In this document: positions 11,001 through 21,763 of the stretch, piece after piece | How the letters are laid out: the number at the start of each line of letters is the position of its first letter | Numbering within the stretch: the first letter of the stretch is position 1 | NCBI RefSeq assembly: GCF_050003625.1 | Contig: NC_134399.1 | Coordinates: forward strand, 146,128,473-146,192,472 | Length of the DNA stretch: 64,000 bases | Source: Haematobia irritans | Taxonomy: Eukaryota; Arthropoda; Insecta; Diptera; Muscidae | Direction of reading: 5' to 3' | The notes under the pieces: generated by a model | Seen by the model: only the letters and a program-made list of their open reading frames with translations | What the model was told of the DNA's origin: nothing | Databases searched by the model: none | Made by a program: the position numbers and the translations under genes

Positions 11001-11128
11001 ATTTCATGTTAGCCTGATACCGAAACAGGCAATTGACGTTCAAATGCATTATATCTAATTATACAATTATTTTTCGAGCTTTATGGACAGATATAGATTA
11101 AGGAACATGGTTAATAGAGCCCTTGAAA
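10995..11128 (+). repeat. 134-bp direct repeat, copy 1
   Basis: Begins ATTATATTTCATGTTAGCC and ends near TTAATAGAGCCCTTGAAAA. Nearly identical to 11592-11725, with only a few substitutions, so the duplication is recent relative to the surrounding sequence. Confidence 0.9.
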
Positions 11129-11591
11129 AAAACGCCAGATACAAATCTATACACGCCTGGAATGTACATGTTTCGGTTCGGCCGAATGAAACTTTCCACA
11201 GCCTTTAGTATAGATCTGGCTGGGAGAGATAACTCAATTTTGGGTCATTTATGCTAACTCCTTATGGAGAAAACATTTGGGAAATTTCCTCTTACAAATT
11301 GAATCGTCTTTTCTCCCACTGTACATCATCTTTTCATATAACTTATAAGTCCCTTAATCTTATTTTTATTTCGTTTTGTTACATAGAAATGCAACAACAC
11401 GAAATTTATTTTTAAAAAGCTAATTTGTTAGAATTCACCTAAGTGGTGAACAGTCGAACAATGCTTATTGTTTCTACAGTCAACTGCAACATGTGACAAT
11501 TTACAGAAACTGGTTTCCAGGATACAACAACAATTCTAACGCGTACATTAGTCGTGTTTTTCCTAGTTTTACGACGGGCTCATCGTTGCTT

Positions 11592-11725
11592 ATTATATTT
11601 CATGTTAGCCTGTTACCGAAACAGGCAATTGACGTCCAAATGCATTATATCTAATTATACAATTATTTTTCGAGCTTTATGGACAGATATAGATTAAGGA
11701 ACATGGTTAATAGAGCCATTGAAAA
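11592..11725 (+). repeat. 134-bp direct repeat, copy 2
   Basis: Second copy of 10995-11128, 597 bp downstream; a DINE-type element starts about 38 bp after it. Confidence 0.9.
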
Positions 11726-11762
11726 GAATCTATTTTTCGTACCCATTTTATGTTGTATTTTT

Positions 11763-13103
11763 ATACCCTCCACCATAGGATGGGGGTATATTAACTTTGT
11801 CATTCCGTTTGTAACACATCGAAATATTGCTCTAAGACCTCTCTAATATTTTTATTGCTCTAAGTCCATAATTACATATAGCCCCCATATAAACCGACTC
11901 CCCGATTTGGTTTGCGGAGCCTCTAAGAGCACCAAATTTCATCCGATCCGGCTGAAATTTGGTACATGGTGTTAGTATATGGTCTCTCTCTTTTACGTAT
12001 AGCCCCCATATAAACGGGCCCCTAAATTTGGCTTGCGATCGCTCTAAGAGAAGCAAATTTCATCCGATCGAGCTGAAATTTGGTACATGGTGTTAGTATA
12101 TGGTCTCTAACAACCATGCAAACATTGGTCCACATCGGTCGATAATTATATATAGTCCCCATATAAACCGACCCCAAAATTTTGCTTGCGGAGCCTCTAA
12201 GAAACGAAAATTTCATCCGATCCGGCTGAAATTTGGTACATGGTGTTGGTATATGTTATCTAATGACCATGCAAAAATTGGTCCATATCGGTCCATAATT
12301 ATATATAGCCCCCATATAAATCGATTCCCAGATTTGCCTCCGGAGCCTCTTGGAGGAGCAAAATTCATCCGATCCGGTAGAAATTTGGAACATGGTGTTA
12401 GAATGTGTTCTCTAACAAACACGCAAGAATTGGTCCATATCGGTCCATAATTATATATAGCCCCATATAAACCGTTCCCCAGATTTGATCTCCGGAGCCT
12501 CTTAGAGGAGCAAAATTCATCCGATCCGGTTTAAATTTGCAACGTGGTGTTAGTATAAGGCCGCTAATATCCATGCCAAAATTGGTCCATATCGGTCTAT
12601 AGTTATATATAGCCGATCCCCAATCACACAAAAATTAGTCCATATCGGTTCATATTCATGGTTGCCACTCGAGCCAAAAATAATCTACCAAAATTTTATT
12701 TTTATGGAAAACATTGTCAAAATTGTATTTCTCTAGAAAATTTTGTCAAAATTTTATTTCTATAGAAAATTTTGTCAAAATTTTATTTTTATAGAAAATT
12801 TTGTCAAAATTTTATTTCAATAGAAAATTTTTTCCAAATTTTATTTCTATAGAAAATTTTTCCAAATTTTACTTCTATAGAAAATGTTGTCAAAATTTTA
12901 TTTCTATTGAAACTTTAAACTTAATTATATACGTATTTAATCGGTGTTAGGAAGTTTTAAGATACCTTGCCATCGGCAAGTGTTACCGCAACCCAAGTAA
13001 TTCGATTGTGGATGACAGTCTTCAGTAGAAGTTTCTACGCAATCCATGGTGGAGGGTACATAAGCTTCGGCTTGGCCGAACTTACTGCCGTATATACTTG
13101 TTT
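11763..13103 (+). mobile_element. DINE-type (Helitron-like) element with both ends
   Basis: Left end TATACCCTCCACCATAGG. The conserved left block is shortened after GCTCTAAGACC, so the (GTCY)n tract is lost. About five diverged 153-bp units run at 11870-12640. A small tract of 29-bp units at about 12685-12910 is introduced by GGTTGCCACTCGAGCC. The right terminal block ends in a GC hairpin and TATATACTTGTT at 13092-13103. No protein is encoded and no target duplication is visible. Confidence 0.85.
12661..12912 (+). repeat. 29-bp satellite tract inside DINE-type element
   Basis: About eight units of TTTTATTTCTATAGAAAA plus TTTTGTCAAAA, preceded by the lead-in GCCAAAAATAATCTACC. The same lead-in introduces the free-standing arrays at 37107 and 50153. 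Confidence 0.9.
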
Positions 13104-13433
13104 CAGTTTACTATTTTATATCCATTACTTTAGGATATACTGACTGTTTTATACGGCTGTAGAGTTATCTCTTATAGCTCATTTTTTCCACGATATAAAA
13201 CTACGAATGCTTGGTATTCTTAAATATTAAATAATTGACGGTATTTGTCAGTTTTTCCACCACAAAATCGCCACTTTTTAAGAAAAAAAATGTGTTTTGG
13301 AATACGTTCTACAAGTTAAATTCGTCCCACAAAGTTAAATTCGTTCCACAAATTTGAATTTTTGCTTAGCCGAGACACAAACCACGAATATAACTCGCTA
13401 ATTTATCTTCACACCCTTTTTGTAAACCAGTTT

Positions 13434-13647
13434 TTCACTCAGCTACTTTCCCAGTTTCTGATGAGAATATTTCTCTTCATTGATCTGTTTTATCTGTGTC
13501 TGTTTATTATGCATTATCCCCTAAACTCTATCTCAAATTTCCCCCCTTTAAATTCACTATAACTTTCCAATATTGTTTCTACTTTATATTCATATGCATA
13601 AAATATCTTTATTAATCTTAAAGCACAACTTTAAACTCAATTCAAGT
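13434..13647. other. No gene seen
   Basis: T/C-rich A+T-biased sequence; the open frame across 13362-13562 shows no recognisable motif and starts inside the inverted arm. Confidence 0.35.
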
Positions 13648-14030
13648 CAATTTGTGTTAGGTTAGGTTAGGTTATGTGGCAGCCCGATGTATCAAGCTCA
13701 CTTAGACTATTCAGTCCATTGTGATACCACAGTGGTGAACTTCTCTCTTATCACTGAGTGCTGCCCGATTCCATGTTAAGCTCAATGACAAGGGACCTCC
13801 TTTTTATAGCCGAGTCCGAACGGCGTTCCACATTCCAGTGAAACCACTTAGAGAAGCTTTGAAACCCTCAGAAATGTCACCAGCATTACTGAGGTGGGAT
13901 AGTCCACCGCTGAAAAACTATTTGGTGTTCGGTCGTAGCAGGAATCGAACCCACGACCTTGTGTATGCAAGGCGGGCATGCTAACCATTGCACCACGGTG
14001 GGCATGCTAACCATTGCACCAATTTGTGTT
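13648..14030 (-). mobile_element. SINE with 11-bp target-site duplication and duplicated head
   Basis: CAATTTGTGTT occurs at 13648-13658 and 14020-14030, flanking the SINE at 13659-14019. The tail side reads AGGTTAGGTTAGGTT. The tRNA-like head carries an extra partial copy of its A-box region (GGGCATGCTAACCATTGCAC repeated), likely a template jump during reverse transcription. One of the youngest-looking SINEs here. Confidence 0.92.
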
Positions 14031-15378
14031 GTTTCATCCACATTGTAATTTGGCAAATTTCCCAAAGGTATGATGGAATGGAGAAAAAAAAAAACGAGAA
14101 AGAAAAAGAGTGAATGTATTTCATCCACAAAAATACCCCCGAACTACTTTATTTTCACACTCAACTTTTCACATCGCATTGGCAGTTGAGGCTTTCTTGG
14201 CATTTGAAAATTTTATTATTGATTTTTGTAGTATATCCCACCTCGTTCCCTCCAAACCTTCCTTCTCCAACACCTAGTCGAAATGGAAAAACAAATTCTG
14301 CAGAAATTTGCATTTCGCTTGAAAAAGGGAGATCCCTTTAAACCACAAATAAATATACTCATATATTCCAATTTTTTGCTGAATCCTTATTCTCCCTTCG
14401 CCAACATCCTGCAGGGCAACAATTTTTTTTTATTATTGTATGCGTTAACATTTAGACTTCGAACAGACGGGACTAAGGAAGAATTGAAGAAGAAACGATG
14501 CGAAGCAAACGAGCACATATAAGCAGAAATGGCAAAGGATATTTTGCTCACCTGCGATATGTGCAATTGTGTGTGTGTGTGTATTTGTATGACTTTACAT
14601 GAAGGATGTTAGTGGGCTATGAAAATATTCAGAACAGCTGAAACTTTTCAACTTCCTATTCAAATGAAGTAAGAAGCAATACTCTCGTTGAACAAACATG
14701 AACTCATAACCGAGGTATTTACTTACTACCTCAAAATATGAAAGGCTATTTGTTTTAAAGGGTTATTAAAAACGCAATACTGGACTTCAAACCAACGTTA
14801 TATAGTTGTATAAAGGCAAATGGACATATTATCTGACCTTATTTATTGTATCCTATGGTATGTTATTTCATTCATTCAGAATATAGGGCATATGAAAATC
14901 CAACACCAAGTTTTCACTGATAGCTTAATAAACTTCCATATCATATTTATGAACCCTTTTTAATAACACTTCTGATATACAAGCATACATAGCAGAACAA
15001 TTAAATGGCAAATACCAATGGATTTAAGTATCCTTGATAAAATTGTATGCGTATAGTTATGGATGATTGTTACGTATTTCGGAATACGAATTTCACATTG
15101 TGTTACACACCGATATTTATTTACGAGTAAGAATTCATATACTTATGTAAATTTCAACATTCTATATGTTGTTGTGAATAATAAGCCTATTGTTTTATAT
15201 TCCATATTGAATGCTATACCATTAATAAATGCCAATACAAAAACAGTTAAGAACAAAAAAACCACAAACCAAAATCGTATTGAAACATCCATATGCGGTG
15301 GTAAGAAGAACAATATTTTTATAATTTAATTAAAATCTTAACTTGATTGTAAATGCATGATGACCTTTCATTTCATAC
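14031..15378. other. No gene seen; GT microsatellite
   Basis: A short (GT)n tract lies at about 14568-14582 and A-runs at about 14082-14092. Open frames at 14114-14522 and 15063-15329 have no recognisable motif or composition contrast with their surroundings, so I do not call them. Confidence 0.4.
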
Positions 15379-15525
15379 ACTGAAAAAAATATTATTTTAA
15401 TACAAAGATTTCAAGATCAGAAAATAGGAATTCCACTTGACCAAAATATTATAAACTATTCATTGAAGGCGTTTTGTCCTTAGAATGACACGGGACAAAA
15501 ATAATTTTTTCCTCACAAACAAAAA
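15379..15525 (+). mobile_element. Fragment related to the CACTGAAAA MITE family
   Basis: Starts CACTGAAAAAAATATT and shares diverged words with the elements at 20901 and 60156 (TAAACT..TCA.TGAAG, GT.TTGTCCTTA). The right part is missing. Confidence 0.55.
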
Positions 15526-15540
15526 TCTAGACAAAAATAT

Positions 15541-16943
15541 GTATATACAACAGTAAATTCGGCCGTGTCGAATCTTAAATATCCACCACCATGAATCAAA
15601 TATTATAGTTTCCTTTTAAATTTCAGGGGGGTTTGATGACAGATATTCTCCCAAGCAGAGCAGTTCAACCAGTACACTTTCCGAAGATAAATTTAAAGAT
15701 TTTAACTATGAAGACAAGATCAGATTCTTTGTTTGTTTTGCAGTTTTAGAGGAATCATTAACATCTATTGTATGTGTGCAAGAAACTGATAAAATAACGC
15801 CTAATTTCATCTAAAATCTGCAGATTTTCACCCCCATTATTTAAATGATTACGAGAAGTAAAATCTGGAATTTTACATTCAATTTCAAGCAATTCTAATC
15901 ATCAGTGCGCCTTCTATACCCTCAAGAAATGAAATTGGCCTATATGGAGATCTTATCTAAAATGCCATTATATTTACAATTTTAGGCAAATCGGATAAAA
16001 ACTACGGTTTCTAGAAACCCAAGTAGTTAAATCGGGAGATCGGTCTTATGGGGGCTATACTAAAACATGGACCGATACTCACCATTTGGCACACCTCTTT
16101 ATGGTCCTAAAATACCTTTAGATTTTCAATTTCAGGCAAATTGGATCAAAACTACGGTTTCTATAGGCCCAAGACCCAAAATCTGGAGGTCAGTTTATAT
16201 GAGGGCTATACCGAAACATGGACCGATACTCACCAGTTTAGGCAAACTGGAACAAAACTACTGTTTCCATAGGCCCAAGACCCAAAATCGGGAAATCAGT
16301 TTATATGGGGACTATATCAAAACCTGGACCGATATAGCCCATCTTCGAAATTGACTTGCCTGTAGACAAAAGAGGAGTTTGTGCAAAATTTCAGCACGAT
16401 TTCTTTATTGTTGAAGACTGTAGCGTGATTACAACAGACGGACGGACGGACATGGTTTTAGGTTTAGGTTAGGTGGCAGCCCGATGTATCAGGCTCACTT
16501 AGACTATTCAGTCCATTGTGATACCACATTGGTGAACATCTCTCTTATCACTGAGTGCTGCCCGATTCCATGTTAAGCTCAATGACAAGGGACCTCCTTT
16601 TTATAGCCGAGTCCAAACGGCGTTCCACAATGCAGTGAAACCACTTAAAGAAGCTTTGAAACTCTCAGAAATATCACCAGCATTACTGAGGTAGGATAAT
16701 CCACCGCTGAAAAACTATGTGGTGTTCGGTCGAAGCAGGAATCGAACCCACGACCTTGAGTATGCAAGGCGGGCATGCTAACCATTGCACCATGGTGGCT
16801 CCTGGACATGGTTATATCTTCTTAGAATTTCTCCCCGATCAAGATATATACTTTATATAGTCGGGAATCGATATTTCGATGTCTTACAAACGGAATGACA
16901 AACTTATTATACCCCCGTCACCATTCTATGGTGGTTGGTATAA
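15541..16943 (-). mobile_element. DINE-like element, second family, split by a SINE
   Basis: Read on the minus strand, it starts at the right with TTTTTATACC and a CCACCATAGAATGG word, followed by the block with GTTTGTAAGACATCGAAATATCG and a short (GTCY)n tract (about 16437-16450). Two to three units of about 115-150 bp follow, recognised by GGACCGATACTCACC and AAACTACGGTTTCTA (about 16000-16345). It ends at the left in a hairpin-like TTCGGCCGTGTCGAA (15558-15572). Same layout as the main family but different units. A SINE sits at 16458-16803. Confidence 0.75.
16448..16813 (-). mobile_element. Full-length SINE with 10-bp target-site duplication
   Basis: GGACATGGTT flanks the SINE on both sides (16448-16457 and 16804-16813). 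A- and B-box of the tRNA-like head are intact at the right on the minus strand; the tail side is TTAGGTTTAGGTTAGG. It inserted beside the (GTCY)n tract of the DINE-like element. Confidence 0.93.
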
Positions 16944-17545
16944 AAATCTTCGTATAGCAATTGCTTTTTGGCGGTAAGAAAGTTTGTTTGGAAGAAAAGA
17001 ATATACTTGAAGTTAAGTTATGGAATACTAAACTGCATTTATCAGATGTATGAATAACCTTTATATGATAATAGATACAAAAATCCATTAGTTAAGATTT
17101 GTTTCCCAGTATCAAGTAAGAAATTCATAAATTTAAAAATTAATTGCGTCTTAAATGTAATCTTAGTCATAACGAAACTAATTAATGGTAAAAACAAAAT
17201 CTTTAGAAATGAGTAACCTTTTGTTCACGGTGTATACGTTAATCCTCGTATTTTAATTCGTCAGCCATATGAACGATTTTTATTTAAAATCACTCGGTTG
17301 CAGAATCTCATTTGGATTGAGGCAGTTATATGTATATTGGTTATTTCAGTAATAAAGTTGGTTCTTTGATCATAATTTATGGGAGGAGCAATTAGTCACT
17401 ATTCGAAATAAATCGTTCAGTTAAAAATCACAAGAATGGTTTCGGTCAAAAAAAAATTATGTAACACGAGCGGTAATCAATTATTTTGTTCTTCAAGCAA
17501 TGAAAACTAAAGAGGAAGAAATGCCAATTTATTATTACAAATATA
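16944..17545. other. No gene seen
   Basis: A+T-rich, no motif recognised. Confidence 0.35.
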
Positions 17546-17656
17546 AATAGGGTACTAAAGGCTGTTTTTAAGAGTTTTTTTGTTTTACATGAATCATCCT
17601 GTTGTCTGACAGCTGTTTTGACAGATTAAAGTGAAGTCTTTACTCAGTATTGTTAG

Positions 17657-18091
17657 GCAAATCCATAGACCTTATACTACATAGATGATCCACTATTCTA
17701 TTTAAAAAAATGTATCAGTTCCAAAAATTAATTTTCTGACATTTCGTTTTGATTTTTTCGTAAAGAGTCAGTCACAAACATTAATTTTCGTGCATTTGCT
17801 TTTGTGTTGTTCGTAAAGAGCAATGCTGCTCAAAATTAAATTTCGTATTTTCGCGGTTTTGGTCACACTTTTTTGTTCAAATATGAACTTTTAATATATT
17901 AATTTATTTATAAATCCTCTAGTGCATCATAACCGGTCTAATTTTGTGTAAAATTGACAAACTACAAAAAGGAAAACGAAAGAGATTGTAAGCGTGCTCT
18001 TATTTTTCTCGTTTATTCTTAATCTTCGGAACTGTCAAATATAGTTTGACACCCATGGCTCATCTATGTATTATAAGGTCTATGGGCAAAT
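17657..18091. mobile_element. 423-bp MITE with ~25-bp inverted ends and 6-bp TSD
   Basis: The element occupies 17663-18085. Ends: CCATAGACCTTATACTACAT at the left and, reverse-complemented, CCATAGACCTTATAATACAT at the right, continuing AGATGA on both. GCAAAT flanks both sides (17657-17662 and 18086-18091); a 7-bp reading with an extra G is also possible. No coding capacity. The 6-bp duplication does not fit hAT (8), Tc1/mariner (TA) or piggyBac (TTAA). Superfamily unassigned. Confidence 0.9.
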
Positions 18092-18095
18092 CATC

Positions 18096-18247
18096 ATGAG
18101 TAAGTTAACTCCAGAACAACTCTTCCAAATCGTGAAAATTTATTTTCAATAACAGTGTTCAATTAAAAATGTTTAAAGAGCACTTCGTGAATTTTATTCT
18201 CTCAGCGATGAGGCGGATTTTTGGTGGAATGGATATGTCAAGAAGAA
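18096..18247 (+). pseudogene. rosa-like transposase, N-terminal and first catalytic segment fused by deletion
   Basis: Reads MSKLTPEQLFQIVKIYFQ, stop, QCSIKNV, stop, RALREFY, and then jumps to SDEADFWWNGYVKKN. The helix-turn-helix start and the first catalytic Asp motif (SDEA) are brought together by loss of about 100 residues. The internal deletion and two stops show it is dead. The reading ends where a DINE-type element begins. Confidence 0.75.
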
Positions 18248-19216
18248 CAAGTATATACGGCCGTAAGTTCGGGTATCTAATGTACCCTCCACCATGGACT
18301 GCGTAGAAACTTTTACGAAAGATTGTCATCCACAATCGAATTACTTGGGTTATGTATAGGTAAGTCTACAAATAATAACGAATCGATATGGACTTTTGCA
18401 CGGTACGTAGAGAGCCAGAATTGAAATATGGGGGTCGCTTATATGGGGGCTATATTCAATTATGAACTTGATATGGACCAATTTTTGTGTGATTGGGGAT
18501 CGATTTATCTGAAGGCTATATATAACTATAGACCGATATGGACCTAGTTAAGCATGGTTGTTAACGGTTGTTCGGATGAAATTTGCTCCTCCAAGTGGCT
18601 CCAAAACCAAATCTCGGCACCGGTTTATATGGGGACTACATATGATCATGGCCTGATATGGACCACTTTTGATATGGTTGTTAAATATCATATACTACCA
18701 CCACGTACCAAATTTCAACCAGATCGGATGAATTTTGCTTCTCCAAAAGGGACCGGAGTTGAAATCTGGGGATCGGTTTATATGGAGGCTATATATAATT
18801 ATGGACTGATAAGAACCAATTCCTGCATGGTTGTTGGATACCATATACTAACATCACGTACCAAATTTCAACCGAATCGGTTGAATTTTGCTCTTCCAAG
18901 GGGCTCCGGAGGTCAAATCTGGGGATCGGTTTATATGCGGGCTATATAGTTATGGACCGATTTCGACCAATTTTTGCATGGGTGTTTGAGGCCATATATT
19001 AACACCACATACAAAATTTCAACTGAATCAGATGAATTTTGGTGTTCCAAGAGGCTCCGGATGTCAAATCTGGTGATCGGTTTATATGGGGACCAATTTT
19101 TTCATGGTCATTAAAGACCATATACTAACACCATGTACCAAATTTCAGCCTGATCGGATGAAATTTGCTTCTCCTAGAGGCTCCGCAAGCCAAATCAGGG
19201 GATCGGTTTAGAGAGA
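18248..19216 (-). mobile_element. DINE-type element, minus orientation, right-hand part
   Basis: Begins with the reverse complement of the right end (AACAAGTATATACGGCCG, then TGTACCCTCCACCATGG). About five 153-bp units follow to roughly 19210. The 29-bp module is absent, and the left block with (GTCY)n is missing. Confidence 0.8.
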
Positions 19217-20900
19217 TCAGTTTATAAATTTTATTCCGGAGGAAAGTACATTTTTTCTTTGGTTATACATATATGTTATAGAGATCCTATATACAAGTCA
19301 GAACTTATGTGCCTGATACTGTACAACTTAAATATTCAAAAATATTGGCAGTAAGTATTACTAAGGGTAATTCTCCGACTGGTTTTTGGTTTCTGTCAGT
19401 TTCCTTTTAGCACAAAACCTTGACACATGACTCCTTTCTTTGGGTAATATATTCCAATCCCTTATATTTGAAATTTGGTACAATTTGAACCCAAAAAGTA
19501 CACTTTTTTATTCTCGTGGGTACAATTTAAAAAGAACGATTTTTCATCCCTGATCAGTATACCACTAAAATTGAGAACATTACACTAGTTTACACTGAAA
19601 ATGTACATTTGATTAGAGGTGATTTTTTTATGTATTTTGATCTGCTAAATTCGAGAACAATTTTTATGGAACAGTTTTTGAGATATCCCGCTCTTTTTTT
19701 CACTAAACAAATTATATCTCGAGTTGGAAATGTCCGATTATATCGTTGTTGGAACTTAAATGAAAAGTATTGAGATGACAAATAATCGTAAATAATTGGA
19801 TCTGTATATAGTATATTTTTTTGTATATAGTATATTTTACCTTTAAAAAAATCCCCCATTAAAATTAATTTTGTCTATATATCCCTTAAATGTCTGACTT
19901 CAAAAGCCAACCTAGTTCATATGAAAATGCCTCTGCAACTGAAAAGGTTCTTTATCAATATACATATGTAAATATTTAAACAAATGTTAAACAAAAGTCA
20001 AACACAAATATCTTCTCACAATATTTAGAATAAAATGCATACAAAACTATTGTATTGTTGTTTTCATTTCCTTTTCAGAAAGTGAAAATGGGAAGCTGAC
20101 CCTCAACTCAACTGAAACGAAAAAACACGAAAATCTTCCAACCCTACATAAAATCGAGATTATCATTTATGTCTTTATGTGTGTGTGTGTGTGTTTGTGT
20201 TTTTTTAATAACAATAAAACAATGTTCCACTATCATAGAGCAAAGCAGCAACCTCAACCTCCTCTAATGAATGCAACAATAGATGCAATCAAACACCATT
20301 GAAAACGCCAAACCAGGCAACAAAGACACTAGACCCCCACTACCCCACTCATAACTAAGCCAAGTGTAAATATCGCTGACACAGAATAACTAAATTAGAA
20401 CAACGGCAACGATGATTTACAATGAGAGCATGATAATAGGACCAGAGAAATGACTCCAAAAAATATGGGGCGTTTCAAGCACAAAATTTTAGAACTTCAG
20501 TTTACAACATACATACATATTTCTTTGTCATATAATTTTTCCACCACAAATATGCATAGACTTTTAAATAAGTGATAAAAAAAGAAGAAATATGATATTT
20601 GTATTTTGTTTTTATTACAAAACAAAAAATATCAACTTATCTTAATTGATGTTGGGCTTTGTGGCTTCGAAATTAAAATTAGGTAGAAGGGTTTTAAGTC
20701 TGTAATCAAATTGGGTTAATGGGCTTATTTATATTCTTGTAATTCTGTGTCCAACCCTAGTTTGCTTGGAAAAAGTGAACAAACTGGGAACATTTAAATG
20801 ATTCTTGTGTACCTAATTACGATTTATTTTTGTGGATTTACATTCATAATATGATTATTTAGATAAAAATCGAAAAATGTTCCAAGCATGTAAAACCCCA
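19217..20900. other. No gene seen; GT microsatellite
   Basis: A (GT)n tract lies at about 20179-20200. A CACTGAAAATGTACA word at about 19591 resembles a MITE end without a partner. Open frame 19590-19859 (-) shows no recognisable domain. Confidence 0.4.
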
Positions 20901-21521
20901 CACTGAAAAAATATTGTCGTGATTTTGAAATTTAGCTTTGCATAGAAGACGCATTTCTCTAATATAAAGATTTTTTCCTTGTCCAAAAGTCGATAAACTT
21001 TTCAATGAAGTCGTATTGTCCTTATAATTAAGTGATTTCACTTAAAAATGGCTATCATAACATGAAAGAAAAAATGTTTGGGCTAAGGTCAACTTTACTT
21101 TAATAATTCAGAAAAATTCTTTAAATTTAATGAAATTGTCTTTAAAATTCTTGTCTTTTTGCATCTGACTACAAAGCAAAAAATCGTTCAAATATAGGAC
21201 ATGTTTTTCAACACTTTATTTTAAAGACGTTTTTTACTTGAAACCTAGCATAATTTCTACTGGAAGTCAAGTCTTAATTTGGGAAATGAAGTTGTCGTTA
21301 ACTCGTTTTTAAAGGACTTTGATAGCATATGAAGAAAAAAAGCTGAAAAAATGAAAAATTAAAATTTCCTTCCTAGAAACAAGTACACAAAACCTAAATT
21401 TAAAAGAGAATTGTGTCTTAAAAGTATCCTTACTTGTATTCTCCGCTTCTTTGGCTCGGAATCAATAGCAAAATTTTTAAAGTGAAGACAAAATCTTGGG
21501 AACCGGGCATGCTTTTTTTCA
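20901..21521 (+). mobile_element. CACTGAAAA-family MITE, right end lost
   Basis: Starts CACTGAAAAAATATTGTCGT and is closely similar along its length to 60156-60812 (shared words AAGACGCATTTCTCTA, AACATGAAAG.AAAAATG, CTTCTTTGGCTCGGAATCAA). The final GTG end is replaced by the 3' end of another element at about 21522. Non-coding. Confidence 0.85.
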
Positions 21522-21636
21522 AAAAATTATTAGAGTACAGGAAACTTTCTAGAAAAATAATAATTCCATGAACTAAAATAAAGTTAAATTGGGTTTAGTG
21601 AAATAGAAGGTCCACTTTTTTTTTTTTTTTTGAGTG
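21522..21636 (+). mobile_element. 3' fragment of a second CAC...GTG MITE family
   Basis: Matches the right ~110 bp of the element at 24792-25295 (AAAAAATTATTAGAGTA, AACAATTCCATGAAC-type and GTTAAATTGG words, ending in a T-run and GAGTG). Confidence 0.8.
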
Positions 21637-21763
21637 AAGCAGAGTAAAATTTTAAATTAGGGCATGGGCACCAAAATAAAATCCGTTGTCCGTTTCTAGT
21701 CATAATGTCCATTTGCACATTTTCATATGCCGTAAAATAAAGAGCAGTATTGTTTTCAGTTTT

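Larger units (their letters stand above)
10545..13433. mobile_element. Element with long inverted arms, carrying a DINE-type insertion
   Basis: About 145-200 bp of inverted repeat occurs at 10545-10690 and 13233-13433. Shared words, read on opposite strands, include GGGTGTGAAGA, GTGTCTCGGCTAAGCAAAA, ACGTATTCCAA and AAAAAGTGGCGATTTTGTGG. Between the arms are two 163-bp tandem units, a 134-bp direct duplication and a complete DINE-type element (11763-13103). No transposase found. The class is uncertain (foldback-type possible), and I see no TSD. Confidence 0.55.
17546..18247 (+). mobile_element. Old rosa-like (DD41D) element remnant, twice interrupted
   Basis: The pre-coding part (17546-17662) and the broken transposase start (18086-18247) become contiguous when the MITE at 17663-18085 is removed. 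Around the join, words like ACTCAGTATT...CATCATGAGTAAG parallel the leader of the copy at 48893. The right part is cut off by a DINE-type element starting at 18248. Confidence 0.7.
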
